From the NCBI GenBank assembly GCA_963205465.1, contig CAUJKG010000391.1, forward strand, positions 1-7,840: DNA of 7,840 nucleotides, written 5' to 3'. Within the stretch, counting starts at the first letter, position 1, and each line of letters opens with the position of its first letter. Positions 1-6,144 of this stretch are shown piece by piece. The position numbers were made by a program, and so were the translations under genes. The stretch is from Pseudomonadota bacterium. Its GTDB lineage: Bacteria; Pseudomonadota; Alphaproteobacteria; Rhizobiales; Xanthobacteraceae. Below the pieces are notes generated by a model that was not told where the DNA came from, did not search any database, and saw only the letters and a list, made by a program, of their open reading frames with translations.

Positions 1-386
1 CCGTCGTCAGCCTGCATGTTCGCGTGATCCAGCTTCGATCCGTGCCGGCCGGTGCGCGCGTCGGTTACGGTGGCGTTTTTGTTGCGCCGCAGCCGATGCG
101 GCTTGCGACGATCGCAGTAGGTTACGCCGATGGCATGCCTCGTCATTTGAGCAATCGCGGCGCGGCTTACTTCAATGGCGTGCGGCTTCCATTCGTCGGC
201 CGGGTATCGATGGACAGTATAACGCTGGATATCTCCGAGCTTCCTGCTGATGCGATTGCGCCGGGCACACTGGTCGAAGTGATTGGTCCTCACCAGAGCC
301 TCGAAGCCGTCGCCGAAGATGCCGGCACGATCTCCTATGAAATCCTCACCGCGCTCGGGCAGCGCTATTACCGCGAGTACGTTTGA
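1..386 (+). CDS. alr: Alanine racemase, C-terminal fragment (5' end outside window)
   Basis: PLP-dependent alanine racemase, which interconverts L- and D-alanine in the cytoplasm. Only the C-terminal beta-barrel domain, about 127 codons, is present. The reading frame (codons from base 3) is open to the window edge, so the true start lies upstream and the GTG at 24 is only an internal Val codon. Visible family motifs are the GYG segment with the tyrosine (codon 66-68) at the position of the second catalytic base, the VGYADG motif, the GRVSMD motif that contributes to the partner active site of the dimer, and the C-terminal SYEILTALGQR segment. The PLP-lysine domain is off the window. dadA follows 36 bp downstream in the same direction, which suggests a catabolic (DadX-type) racemase feeding D-Ala to DadA rather than, or as well as, a cell-wall role. 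The family call is secure; alr versus dadX is inferred from the neighbour. Confidence 0.93.
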   Translation, partial: VVSLHVRVIQLRSVPAGARVGYGGVFVAPQPMRLATIAVGYADGMPRHLSNRGAAYFNGVRLPFVGRVSMDSITLDISELPADAIAPGTLVEVIGPHQSLEAVAEDAGTISYEILTALGQRYYREYV

Positions 387-422
387 AAGCGGACTCCGCA
401 TGCAAATATTAAGAGCGAGAAA

Positions 423-1676
423 ATGAAGGTTGTTGTTCTCGGAGCCGGCGTGGTCGGCGTTACCTCCGCGTATTATCTCGCCCGCGCCGGATATCGCGTC
501 ACCGTGATCGATCGCCAGCCCGGTCCGGGACTTGAAACGAGCTTTGCCAACGCGGGAGAAATTTCTCCGGGTTATGCCTCGCCTTGGGCTGCACCCGGCG
601 TGCCGCAGAAAGCTCTCAAGTGGCTGTTCATGAAGCATGCGCCGCTCATCATCCGCCCGACGCTGGAGCCGGTGGCTTGGCGTTGGGTGATGAGCATGCT
701 GCGAAATTGTACGTCGGCGCGATACGCCGTGAACAAGGAGAGAATGGTCCGGCTGGCCGAGTATAGCCGGGACTGTCTTATCGCACTTCGCGGCGAGACC
801 GGCATTTCTTACGATCAGCGCACGCTGGGCACGCTGCAATTGTTCCGCACCCGGAAGCAACTCGATAGCTCTGCAACGGATATGGAGGTTCTGCGAAACA
901 GCGGCGTCGCGCATGAATTGCTCGATCCTGACGGCTGCTTTGCCGCCGAGCCGGGCCTTGCATCGGTGCGCGATCAGATTGTAGGCGGGCTGCGGCTTCC
1001 AAACGACGAGACCGGAGACTGTTATGCCTTCACGACCGAACTGAAGAAGCTCTGTGAGGAGCGGGGCGTGGAGTTCAAGTTCTCCGTGAACGTCAATGGG
1101 CTCCGCTCGGCCGCAGGTCGCGTCACGGCTGTCGAGACGTCGGTTGGCGATTTCGAGGCTGACAATATTGTTGTCTCGCTTGGCAGCTACACGCCGCAGC
1201 TGCTCAAGTTCCTGGCGCCGCGATTGCCGATCTATCCCGTGAAGGGATATTCGATCACGGTTCCCGTGCTTGAAGAGGCTGCAGCGCCGGTTTCGACTGT
1301 GATGGATGAAACCTACAAAGTCGCAATCACGCGGCTGGGCAGCCGGATTCGCGTAGGCGGAATGGCCGAGATCGCGAACTTCAACCTCGATCTTCCGGAA
1401 GCGCGCCGCGCAACGCTCGAGCACTCTGCGAGAAGCTTGTTTTCGCGCGGCGGAGACTGGAGGCAGCCCAAGTTCTGGACCGGTCTCCGTCCCATGACGC
1501 CGGACGGGACGCCTGTTGTTGGAGGCACGCGGCTGAAAGGTCTTTATATCAATTCCGGACACGGCACGCTGGGCTGGACCATGGCCTGCGGCTCCGCGCG
1601 CGTGCTGGCAGACATCATGAGCGGGAAGAAACCCGAGATCGAATCGGATGATTTCGCTATCGCGCGCTACGCATAA
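423..1676 (+). CDS. dadA: D-amino-acid dehydrogenase, small (FAD) subunit DadA
   Basis: FAD-dependent oxidoreductase that deaminates D-amino acids, classically D-alanine, to the 2-oxo acid plus ammonia and passes electrons to the respiratory chain at the cytoplasmic membrane. The 417-residue length is close to the roughly 430 of E. coli DadA. The dinucleotide-binding motif GAGVVG is at residues 7-12, with the ribose-binding acidic residue D30 closing the first beta-alpha-beta unit. Segments I recall as near-identical to E. coli DadA are ISPGYA, RNC, MVRLAEYSRDCL, GTLQLFRT, LPNDETGDC, PVKGYS, RVGGMAEI, FWTGLRPMTPDGTPVVG and the C-terminal GHGTLGWTMACGS. The protein ends at FAIARYA, lacking the short tail of E. 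coli DadA. ATG at 423 follows the purine-rich GAGCGAGAAA and puts the FAD motif at the usual place. The gene lies directly behind alanine racemase and is probably cotranscribed, giving L-Ala -> D-Ala -> pyruvate. Hairpins follow the stop codon. Confidence 0.96.
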   Translation: MKVVVLGAGVVGVTSAYYLARAGYRVTVIDRQPGPGLETSFANAGEISPGYASPWAAPGVPQKALKWLFMKHAPLIIRPTLEPVAWRWVMSMLRNCTSARYAVNKERMVRLAEYSRDCLIALRGETGISYDQRTLGTLQLFRTRKQLDSSATDMEVLRNSGVAHELLDPDGCFAAEPGLASVRDQIVGGLRLPNDETGDCYAFTTELKKLCEERGVEFKFSVNVNGLRSAAGRVTAVETSVGDFEADNIVVSLGSYTPQLLKFLAPRLPIYPVKGYSITVPVLEEAAAPVSTVMDETYKVAITRLGSRIRVGGMAEIANFNLDLPEARRATLEHSARSLFSRGGDWRQPKFWTGLRPMTPDGTPVVGGTRLKGLYINSGHGTLGWTMACGSARVLADIMSGKKPEIESDDFAIARYA

Positions 1677-1677
1677 G

Positions 1678-1698
1678 GCCGGCGCTGTAAGCGCCGGT
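1678..1698 (+). terminator. Hairpin after dadA, probable terminator
   Basis: Perfect 8-bp GC-rich stem CCGGCGCT (1679-1686) and AGCGCCGG (1690-1697) with a 3-nt loop GTA, extendable by one G-U pair. It begins 2 bp after the dadA stop and sits between convergent genes. No U-run follows, so it may be only part of a terminator or a 3'-end stabiliser. Confidence 0.45.
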
Positions 1699-1713
1699 GT
1701 GTCGATGGCTGAT

Positions 1714-1728
1714 TGCAACGCTGTTGCA
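1714..1728 (+). terminator. Second small hairpin in the convergent gap
   Basis: 6-bp stem TGCAAC (1714-1719) and GTTGCA (1723-1728) with a 3-nt loop GCT, followed by the T-rich GCTTGCTTGTTTATTG. The stem is weak, but its downstream T content is better than that of the preceding hairpin, so the two may act in tandem to end the alr-dadA transcript. Confidence 0.3.
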
Positions 1729-1749
1729 GCTTGCTTGTTTATTGAATCA

Positions 1750-1768
1750 GGCGCGGCAAGCCAGCGCC
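1750..1768 (-). terminator. Hairpin downstream of the RidA-like gene
   Basis: GGCGCGG (1750-1756) pairs with CCaGCGCC (1761-1768), giving 7 bp with one bulged A and a CAAG loop. It lies 32 bp past the stop of the minus-strand RidA-like gene and could end that transcript. No T-run follows on the minus strand, so the terminator call is tentative. Confidence 0.3.
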
Positions 1769-1799
1769 CGGTAGTCGCGAACTTGCTCGTCCACCAACG

Positions 1800-2186
1800 C
1801 TATTCGGGAAGATGGACGACCGCTTCGATCTCGACCATCATTTGAGGGTCGATCAATCTGTTGACCCCGATCAAGGTGCTCGCCGGCTTATCGGCGAAAT
1901 AGCTTCCCCAAAGCGCGCGGTGCCGGACAAAGGCGTCCATGTCCGTCGTGTAGAGGGTATATTTCACGACATCCGCCCAATCGCATTTCGCGGCTTTCAG
2001 CACGTCATGCATATTCGCAAAGCATTGCCGGATTTGTTTCTCGATATCTCCCGCGCCGATGACGTTACCTTTGGGATCTCTCGCGGTAATGCCTGAGGTG
2101 TGAAGAAACCGGCCCGCGGAAATAACGCCCAGGGAGAATTCGATTCCCTGTTCCCACGGCTTTCCAACGTGAACGACTGTCCTCAT
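1800..2186 (-). CDS. RidA/YjgF/UK114-family protein lacking the canonical Arg
   Basis: 128 residues, the normal size for this trimeric family. Canonical members hydrolyse reactive enamine/imine intermediates (for example 2-aminoacrylate) in the cytoplasm. Visible family signatures are an SG motif (residues 31-32), the segment with Q51 and N58 (KQIRQCFANM), VLKAA followed by DVVKYTLYTTDMDAF (72-86), and the C-terminal VEIEAV strand (118-123). At the position of the substrate-carboxylate-binding arginine (PARS in E. coli RidA, Arg105) this protein reads PAST, with Ser103 encoded by AGC. Rid subfamilies without this Arg generally lack 2-aminoacrylate deaminase activity and often sit in catabolic clusters. 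The ATG at 2186 is 12 bp after the stop of the M20 hydrolase gene, so the two form an operon, and a role in processing a product of that pathway is likely. The family call is secure; the function is unknown. Confidence 0.9.
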   Translation of the reverse strand: MRTVVHVGKPWEQGIEFSLGVISAGRFLHTSGITARDPKGNVIGAGDIEKQIRQCFANMHDVLKAAKCDWADVVKYTLYTTDMDAFVRHRALWGSYFADKPASTLIGVNRLIDPQMMVEIEAVVHLPE

Positions 2187-2198
2187 CGCGCTGCCTGT

Positions 2199-3314
2199 TC
2201 AGTTCGCTTTCATGATGTCCGTATAGATTGCCACGGATTCTTCGATCTTCCGGATCTCGCAGAATTCATCGACGCAATGCGCGAGCTCCATGTCGCCGGG
2301 TCCGAGAATGACGAGCGGCGGATTCCCGTAAGCTGGCGCCAAAACCGAAGCATCGGTGAAATAGGGAGCGACCGTCGGTTCCAATTCGGTTCCCGATACG
2401 GCTTCGACGATTGCCACGACCTTGCGGAACCAGTCGTTGTCGGGAGCGGTATAGACCGACGAAAGATCCATAATCGTCGTGGTTTCTGCAGTGCCGGAAA
2501 TCGAGGCGATCTTTCGTTTCACTTCACGGCCGTCGAGATTCGGAGTGGTCCGGACGTCGACCCCGATTTCGGCCAGATCCGGTACGACATTGATGTTGTT
2601 GCCGCCGTGGCAGTACCCGACGTTGATGCTCGAACCTCCCAGATGAAGGTGAGGCGGAACGTCAAATCCGATCTTGTTGATCTCGCCGATAAGGGCCGCA
2701 GCCTTGACGATCGCGTTCTCGCCGCGCTCGGGCATGGAGCCATGCGCGGCCTTTCCGGAGACCTTGATTGCGAGCCAGGTCGCGCCGCGATGACCGAGCA
2801 GTGGTTTGTTGAGGGTAGGCTCGGCGACCACGATCGCGCGCGTCTCTCCTAACACGCCGAGATGGGCGAGATGCTGGGCGCCTTCGCAGCCGCTTTCCTC
2901 GCCTGCGGTGAATACGAGCTTCAGGCTTGCATGGGATCCGCCGCTGACATTCGCTGCCGCTGCGACGATCGCGGCAATGCCGCCTTTCATGTCGGTCGAA
3001 CCGCGGCCGTAGATTTTTCCGTCGCGGATTTCGCCGCCGAATGGATCTACGCTCCAGGGGATGGTGCCCAGACCGACGGTATCGAGATGGCCGGTAAAGC
3101 AAAGCGGCGGCAGGTTATCCTGTCCCGGCAGGTCCGCGATCAACGACGTGCGTTGCGCGCTCATTTCGTAGGTTTTTACGCGAAAACCGATCCGCTCAAG
3201 GATCGAGCCAACCAAGCTGATCGCTTGCGCTTCATTCCCGGGAGGATTGATGGTGTTCAGACGGATCAGATCTTGCGCAAGCCGAACGGCTGAAACTTCC
3301 TCGGACAAGTGCAT
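2199..3314 (-). CDS. M20-family zinc metallohydrolase (ArgE/DapE-type deacylase)
   Basis: Cytoplasmic di-zinc amidohydrolase, 371 residues, typical for the family, which cleaves the amide bond of N-acyl amino acids or small peptides. The full metal and catalytic set is visible: H76 and D78 in GHLDT, bridging D108 in GRGSTDMKGG, catalytic E139 and ligand E140 in TAGEESG, ligand E165 in AEPT, and H346 near the C-terminus in GPGDMELAHCVDE. The inserted dimerisation domain (about 175-285) carries the conserved H191 in AAHGSMPERGENA. There is no signal peptide. ATG 3314 follows GGAGTGA on the minus strand, a good ribosome-binding site though very close. The gene is transcribed with the RidA-like gene 12 bp downstream; an XRE-cupin regulator lies 90 bp upstream in the same direction. 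ArgE, DapE, carboxypeptidase G2-like or N-acyl-amino-acid hydrolase roles cannot be told apart from motifs. Location next to an importer and away from arg or dap genes argues for a catabolic substrate. Confidence 0.9.
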   Translation of the reverse strand: MHLSEEVSAVRLAQDLIRLNTINPPGNEAQAISLVGSILERIGFRVKTYEMSAQRTSLIADLPGQDNLPPLCFTGHLDTVGLGTIPWSVDPFGGEIRDGKIYGRGSTDMKGGIAAIVAAAANVSGGSHASLKLVFTAGEESGCEGAQHLAHLGVLGETRAIVVAEPTLNKPLLGHRGATWLAIKVSGKAAHGSMPERGENAIVKAAALIGEINKIGFDVPPHLHLGGSSINVGYCHGGNNINVVPDLAEIGVDVRTTPNLDGREVKRKIASISGTAETTTIMDLSSVYTAPDNDWFRKVVAIVEAVSGTELEPTVAPYFTDASVLAPAYGNPPLVILGPGDMELAHCVDEFCEIRKIEESVAIYTDIMKAN

Positions 3315-3338
3315 TCACTCCGGAAAGGGGACGAGCAA

Positions 3339-3369
3339 ATACCATCCGCATAGCTGGCGTCCAAGTCAA
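3339..3369 (-). promoter_or_regulatory. Weak candidate promoter for the M20-RidA operon
   Basis: On the minus strand TTGACT (3364-3369), preceded by C to give the CTTGAC form common in alphaproteobacterial -35 elements, is followed after 19 nt by TGGTAT (3339-3344). The spacing is long and the -10 poor, so this is tentative. If used, the hydrolase could be expressed independently of the regulator gene upstream. Confidence 0.25.
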
Positions 3370-3371
3370 GC

Positions 3372-3405
3372 ATCTTTCCTCAGGTGAAATATAGTTGAGA
3401 AAGAT
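3372..3405. promoter_or_regulatory. Imperfect inverted repeat between regulator and M20 gene
   Basis: Arms ATCTTTC-c-TCA (3372-3382) and TGA-GAAAGAT (3396-3405) can form 10 pairs with one bulged base around a 13-nt AT-rich centre. The repeat touches the last base of the regulator's stop codon and lies just upstream of the candidate -35 of the M20 operon. It could be an attenuating hairpin or a protein-binding site. No T-run follows on the minus strand, which weakens a terminator reading. Confidence 0.35.
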
Positions 3406-4079
3406 CAGAAGGTCGGCGGCGTGTTCACCCAGAGTACGCGGGTCGTGGTCTTGCCCGGGTTGCGGTAGCCGTGTTTCAGGTCGGATTGAAAAAAGAAGCT
3501 GTCTCCGGTCTTGATCTTGTAGACGACATTTTCGACCGTCAGTTCGAGCTCTCCTTCCAGTACGAAGCCGATTTCCTCACCGAAATGCTCGATGAATCCA
3601 TCGGTGTGGCCGCCGGGCTCCACGCGATGAATGTTGGCGTCGAGCAGGCCGCCCGGCTTCGCGGCGACAAGGCATTCCAGCGCGATGCCGGGGCCTTGCG
3701 TCAGCGGATCGGTGAGAATTTCCGGCCTCGCATTGGAACGCACGATGGAAACCGGCGAAGTATTGGCGGCCTCGGTGAAAAGCGCGGCAACATTGATATC
3801 CAATATGCTGACGATGCGGTGAAGCATCGCAAGCGATGGCCGCACCTTGTCGTTTTCCAGCTTCGAAAGAAAACTTTCCGAGCAGTCGAGCCGGTCGGCC
3901 AGTTCGCGCAGCCGCAGTTTTTGCACGAGGCGCGCGTGCTTCAGGCGGCCGCCGATTTTTACTTCGCTCTTCGGAATCTTCGCCCGTCTGGCATGCGGTT
4001 TCGGTGCCGTTCTCTTCGATTTCGATGATGCGGCGGCCGTCTTTCGCGAACTCGCTGATCGCGACGATACGCGTGCCAT
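3405..4079 (-). CDS. XRE-family HTH regulator with C-terminal cupin domain
   Basis: Cytoplasmic transcription factor, 224 residues from the ATG at 4079. Residues about 43-98 are an XRE/Cro helix-turn-helix (GGRLKHARLVQKLRLRELA, then SESFLSKLEN and PSLAMLHRIV). Residues about 150-218 are a cupin-2 domain (EPGGHTDG, EHFGEEIGFVLEGELEL, TGDSFFF, KHGYRNPG) with H158, H165, E169 and H203 at positions that could bind a metal or ligand. The organisation matches PuuR-like regulators, in which the cupin senses a small metabolite. A longer frame reaches 4151, but GAGG lies 7 nt before the 4079 start and the extension would run into the divergent promoter region, so 4079 is preferred. The first 38 residues are oddly basic, with 12 Lys/Arg and no Asp/Glu. 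The gene heads the minus-strand cluster and is divergent from the Liv importer, so both are its likely targets. Confidence 0.9.
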   Translation of the reverse strand: MARVSSRSASSRKTAAASSKSKRTAPKPHARRAKIPKSEVKIGGRLKHARLVQKLRLRELADRLDCSESFLSKLENDKVRPSLAMLHRIVSILDINVAALFTEAANTSPVSIVRSNARPEILTDPLTQGPGIALECLVAAKPGGLLDANIHRVEPGGHTDGFIEHFGEEIGFVLEGELELTVENVVYKIKTGDSFFFQSDLKHGYRNPGKTTTRVLWVNTPPTF

Positions 4080-4157
4080 AAGTTTTACCTCAATGGAGAT
4101 TTCCCGCCCAAATTCTTGGCAGAGTCGTTGGGCTCTTGCAACTTTGAACAAGTGTAT

Positions 4158-4193
4158 GACAGGCAGTCAAGAGACTTGACAAAGACTCCTGTC
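4158..4193. promoter_or_regulatory. Nested inverted repeats, candidate operator of the XRE-cupin regulator
   Basis: The core is a perfect 6-3-6 palindrome GTCAAG-AGA-CTTGAC (4166-4180). Around it, GACAGG-c-AGTC (4158-4168) and GACTCCTGTC (4184-4193) form a 10-bp imperfect inverted repeat with one bulge. The two cannot be extruded together because they share bases 4166-4168. The core covers the -35 of the livF promoter and lies between divergent genes, a typical place for a dimeric HTH repressor. That the regulator binds here is inference. Confidence 0.5.
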
Positions 4194-4205
4194 GCGTTCC
4201 TAAAT
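4176..4205 (+). promoter_or_regulatory. Predicted sigma-70 promoter of the Liv operon
   Basis: TTGACA (4176-4181) matches the -35 consensus exactly and is preceded by C, as in rhizobial promoters. CTAAAT (4200-4205) follows after 18 nt and matches the alphaproteobacterial -10 CTATAT at five of six bases. Transcription would start near 4212, leaving about 24 nt of leader before the TTG at 4236. This supports the shorter livF start. Confidence 0.5.
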
Positions 4206-4235
4206 TGCCATGCGTTTTCGCGGGGATCGGGAAGC

Positions 4236-4970
4236 TTGCTTGAGATCGAAAATTTCTCCGCCCGCTATGGGCAGGTTTCTGCACTGCAGCAGGTTGCCCT
4301 GCGTGTGGAAGCGGGAGAAGCGGTTTGCCTGCTCGGCAGCAACGGCGCGGGAAAGTCCACGCTGATCCGTTCCGTGATGGGGATCGGTCCCGACATCGGC
4401 GGCCAGCTTCGGTTTGAAAACAAAGATCTCCTCGCGCTGCGCGTGGAAGACCGGATTCGCAACGGCATCGCGGTCGTGTTTGAGGGGCGCGGAATTCTGC
4501 AGTCCATGACGGTTCACGAGAATCTGCTGATGGGTGGTTTTTGCCGCGGTAAGCAGGAAGTGGAGCATGCCGTCGAAGAGGCGATGTCCACGTTTCCGAT
4601 TCTCAAGTCGCGTCAGAACCAGCTCGCCGGAACGCTGAGCGGCGGCGAGCAGCAGATGCTGGCAATCGCGCGTGCGCTGATCGCGCGGCCCAAACTGATC
4701 ATGCTCGACGAACCCAGCATGGGTCTGGCGCCGATCGTCGTGGAAACGGTGTTTGAAGCGATCGCTGAGATCAACAAGCGCGGCGTCGCAATTCTGCTGG
4801 TCGAGCAAAACATGCACATGGCCCTGAGCGTTTCGAACAGGTTCTACGTGCTGAATTGCGGATCGATTGTGCTCGAAGGGAAGGTTGGAGACGGCGTGTT
4901 CGTGTCCGGCGACGGAAGAGCTTTGAGCGAAGAGGAACTGGAATCTGCTTACATGGGAGAGAAGTCATGA
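4236..4970 (+). CDS. livF: Branched-chain amino-acid-type ABC transporter ATPase LivF
   Basis: Cytoplasmic ATP-binding subunit of a HAAT/Liv-type importer. From the TTG at 4236 it has 244 residues and begins MLEIENFSARYGQ, aligning with LivF N-termini (usual length 233-240). Walker A GSNGAGKST is at 34-42; the Q-loop region GIAVVFEGRGIL (77-88) has Glu where most ABC proteins have Gln, as usual in LivF; the signature LSGGEQQ is at 134-140; Walker B LIMLDEP is at 154-160, and the switch segment LLVEQN (187-192) has Gln in place of His, also LivF-typical. The frame stays open upstream to another TTG at 4116, but that extension covers the promoter and palindrome and matches nothing in the family. 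No in-frame ATG exists near the start; GGGA lies a few bases before TTG 4236. It is the first gene of the operon, and its stop overlaps the ATG of the next gene (ATGA). Confidence 0.9.
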   Translation: MLEIENFSARYGQVSALQQVALRVEAGEAVCLLGSNGAGKSTLIRSVMGIGPDIGGQLRFENKDLLALRVEDRIRNGIAVVFEGRGILQSMTVHENLLMGGFCRGKQEVEHAVEEAMSTFPILKSRQNQLAGTLSGGEQQMLAIARALIARPKLIMLDEPSMGLAPIVVETVFEAIAEINKRGVAILLVEQNMHMALSVSNRFYVLNCGSIVLEGKVGDGVFVSGDGRALSEEELESAYMGEKS

Positions 4971-6103
4971 AGGCTTTAAAGTTGATAGGGTGTCTGGCGG
5001 CAGCGGGCGTTGCTGCCGCTTCGGTGCTGGCAATTTCGGGCGTCAGCGCGCAACAACGGGTGGTCAAGGTCGCCTATGTCGGCCCGTTGACGGGGCCGAA
5101 TACGGCGATGGGTATCGGTACGCGGAACTCCATGGAGCTTGCCTTCCGCGAAGTGAACGCGAAGAACATTCTTCCGTTCAAGGTGGAGCTGGTTTCCGAA
5201 ACCGACGATTCCAAGCCTTCGACTGGCGTCGCGGCGATCCAGAAACTCTGCAACGATCCGGACGTGGTCGCGACTTCCGCACACTGGAATAGCCCGGTGG
5301 CGCTTGCCACCATTCCTTATTTCAAGGGCTGCAATCTGCTGAACCTCGTTTCCGGCGCTTCGGTCGATGCGCTAACCGAAGGTGGCGTCGAAGAGATGGG
5401 CCGTGTCAGCACGCCGTTCGGCTATCTCTTGCCGCATCTCGCCGAGAGCCTGGTCAAGCGGATGAACATCAAGACCATCGCGATCATCAAGTCGCGCGAC
5501 GCCTTCGGCGAAGCTGGCACCAAGGGTTTCATCCCCGAATTCGAGAAGCGCGGCGGAAAAGTCATCGCCATCGAAGATTATAACGTCGGCGATCGCGACT
5601 ACACGGCGATTCTGACCAAAGTCCGTCAGCTGAAGCCGGATGCGGTCTATCTGTCCGGTCTGACCACCGAAGCGGCGCTGGTGGTTCGCCAGATGCGGCA
5701 ACTCGGCATGAAGATGCCGTTCGTCGGTCATGCCGGCTGGCAGACCTCGACCTTCGTCGAGGCGGCCGGTGAGGCAGGGCAGGGCGCAATCGTCGTGACC
5801 TCGCTTCCGTTCCTCAGCCAGCTTCCGGATGGCGAAGGCTTCGCCAAGCGCTACGCCGCCGCGGGCTTCCGCGAGCCGCCGGAAGCTTACGGCCCGTTCG
5901 GCTATGCCGCCGGTCAGGTGATCATCGAACTGCTCAAGCGCCACGGCCCCGATCGCAAGGCCATCGTTGCGGGATTGCGCAAATTGCAGGACGTGGAAAC
6001 GATCTTCGGCAAAGGCCGCTTCGACGAGCGCGGCGAGCTGCAGCCGAAATACGTCGATATGGCGGTACTGAAAGGCAAAGAGTGGGTGCAGCTGCCTAAG
6101 TAA
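4967..6103 (+). CDS. Liv-type ABC transporter periplasmic substrate-binding protein
   Basis: Peripla_BP_6 (LivJ/LivK-like) protein that captures the ligand in the periplasm and delivers it to the permeases. It has 378 residues. A Sec signal peptide (KALK, hydrophobic 7-24) probably ends after GVSA at residue 28, leaving QQRVVKVAYVGPLTGPNTAMG as the start of the first lobe. Family segments are SMELAFREVNA, TSAHWNSPVALATIPYF (ligand-side loop), RDAFGEAGTKGF, DYTAILTKVRQLKPDAVYLSG, EAALVVRQMRQLGM and EAYGPFGYAAGQ. The mature protein has two cysteines, C95 and C122, spaced much like the disulfide pair in LivJ/LivK. The ATG at 4967 overlaps the livF stop by 4 bases and has GGGAGAG just upstream; the frame is open further upstream but that lies inside livF. 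The ligand is not predictable: members bind branched-chain amino acids, amides, urea or aromatic acids. Confidence 0.92.
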   Translation: MKALKLIGCLAAAGVAAASVLAISGVSAQQRVVKVAYVGPLTGPNTAMGIGTRNSMELAFREVNAKNILPFKVELVSETDDSKPSTGVAAIQKLCNDPDVVATSAHWNSPVALATIPYFKGCNLLNLVSGASVDALTEGGVEEMGRVSTPFGYLLPHLAESLVKRMNIKTIAIIKSRDAFGEAGTKGFIPEFEKRGGKVIAIEDYNVGDRDYTAILTKVRQLKPDAVYLSGLTTEAALVVRQMRQLGMKMPFVGHAGWQTSTFVEAAGEAGQGAIVVTSLPFLSQLPDGEGFAKRYAAAGFREPPEAYGPFGYAAGQVIIELLKRHGPDRKAIVAGLRKLQDVETIFGKGRFDERGELQPKYVDMAVLKGKEWVQLPK

Positions 6104-6109
6104 GCAGCT
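6090..6109 (+). other. Small stem-loop spanning the binding-protein stop codon
   Basis: AGCTGC (6090-6095) pairs with GCAGCT (6104-6109) around an 8-nt loop that contains the stop codon. It may stabilise the 3' end of the binding-protein message or be chance. There is no T-run, so it is not a clear terminator, and livH follows only 41 bp after the stop. Confidence 0.25.
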
Positions 6110-6144
6110 TCCCGGCTTCACGTATTACCAAGAAAGGCTGCCAC

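Noticed and set aside
1648..1845. A 65-residue plus-strand frame spanning the dadA end and the convergent gap
   Set aside because: It overlaps the dadA C-terminus and the RidA-like gene, crosses the terminator hairpins and has no family resemblance.
2100..2852. A 250-residue open frame antisense to the M20 hydrolase
   Set aside because: It is the shadow of a gene with full catalytic motifs. The product shows no domain, has low-complexity D/R/G-rich content, and is a normal artefact of GC-rich coding DNA.
2199..3314. Naming the M20 protein argE or dapE
   Set aside because: Metal and catalytic motifs are shared across the family, and no arginine or lysine biosynthesis genes are nearby.
4080..4151. 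A 24-residue N-terminal extension of the XRE-cupin regulator
   Set aside because: GAGG sits at good distance from the ATG at 4079, and the extension has no family resemblance.
4116..4235. A 40-residue N-terminal extension of livF from a TTG at 4116
   Set aside because: The extension matches no LivF N-terminus and would cover the TTGACA promoter and palindrome; the TTG at 4236 gives the family-typical start.
4200..4817. A 205-residue open frame antisense to livF
   Set aside because: It overlaps the complete ATPase gene and the livF promoter and shows no domain or ribosome-binding site.
4985..4993. A lipobox-like LIGC at residues 6-9 of the binding protein
   Set aside because: The cysteine is too close to the N-terminus for a lipoprotein signal peptide; the hydrophobic segment continues past it to a normal cleavage site after GVSA.
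5372..6121. A 249-residue open frame antisense to the binding-protein gene
   Set aside because: It lies opposite a clear Peripla_BP_6 gene, has no recognisable motif, and is His/Arg/Ala-rich as expected of a shadow.
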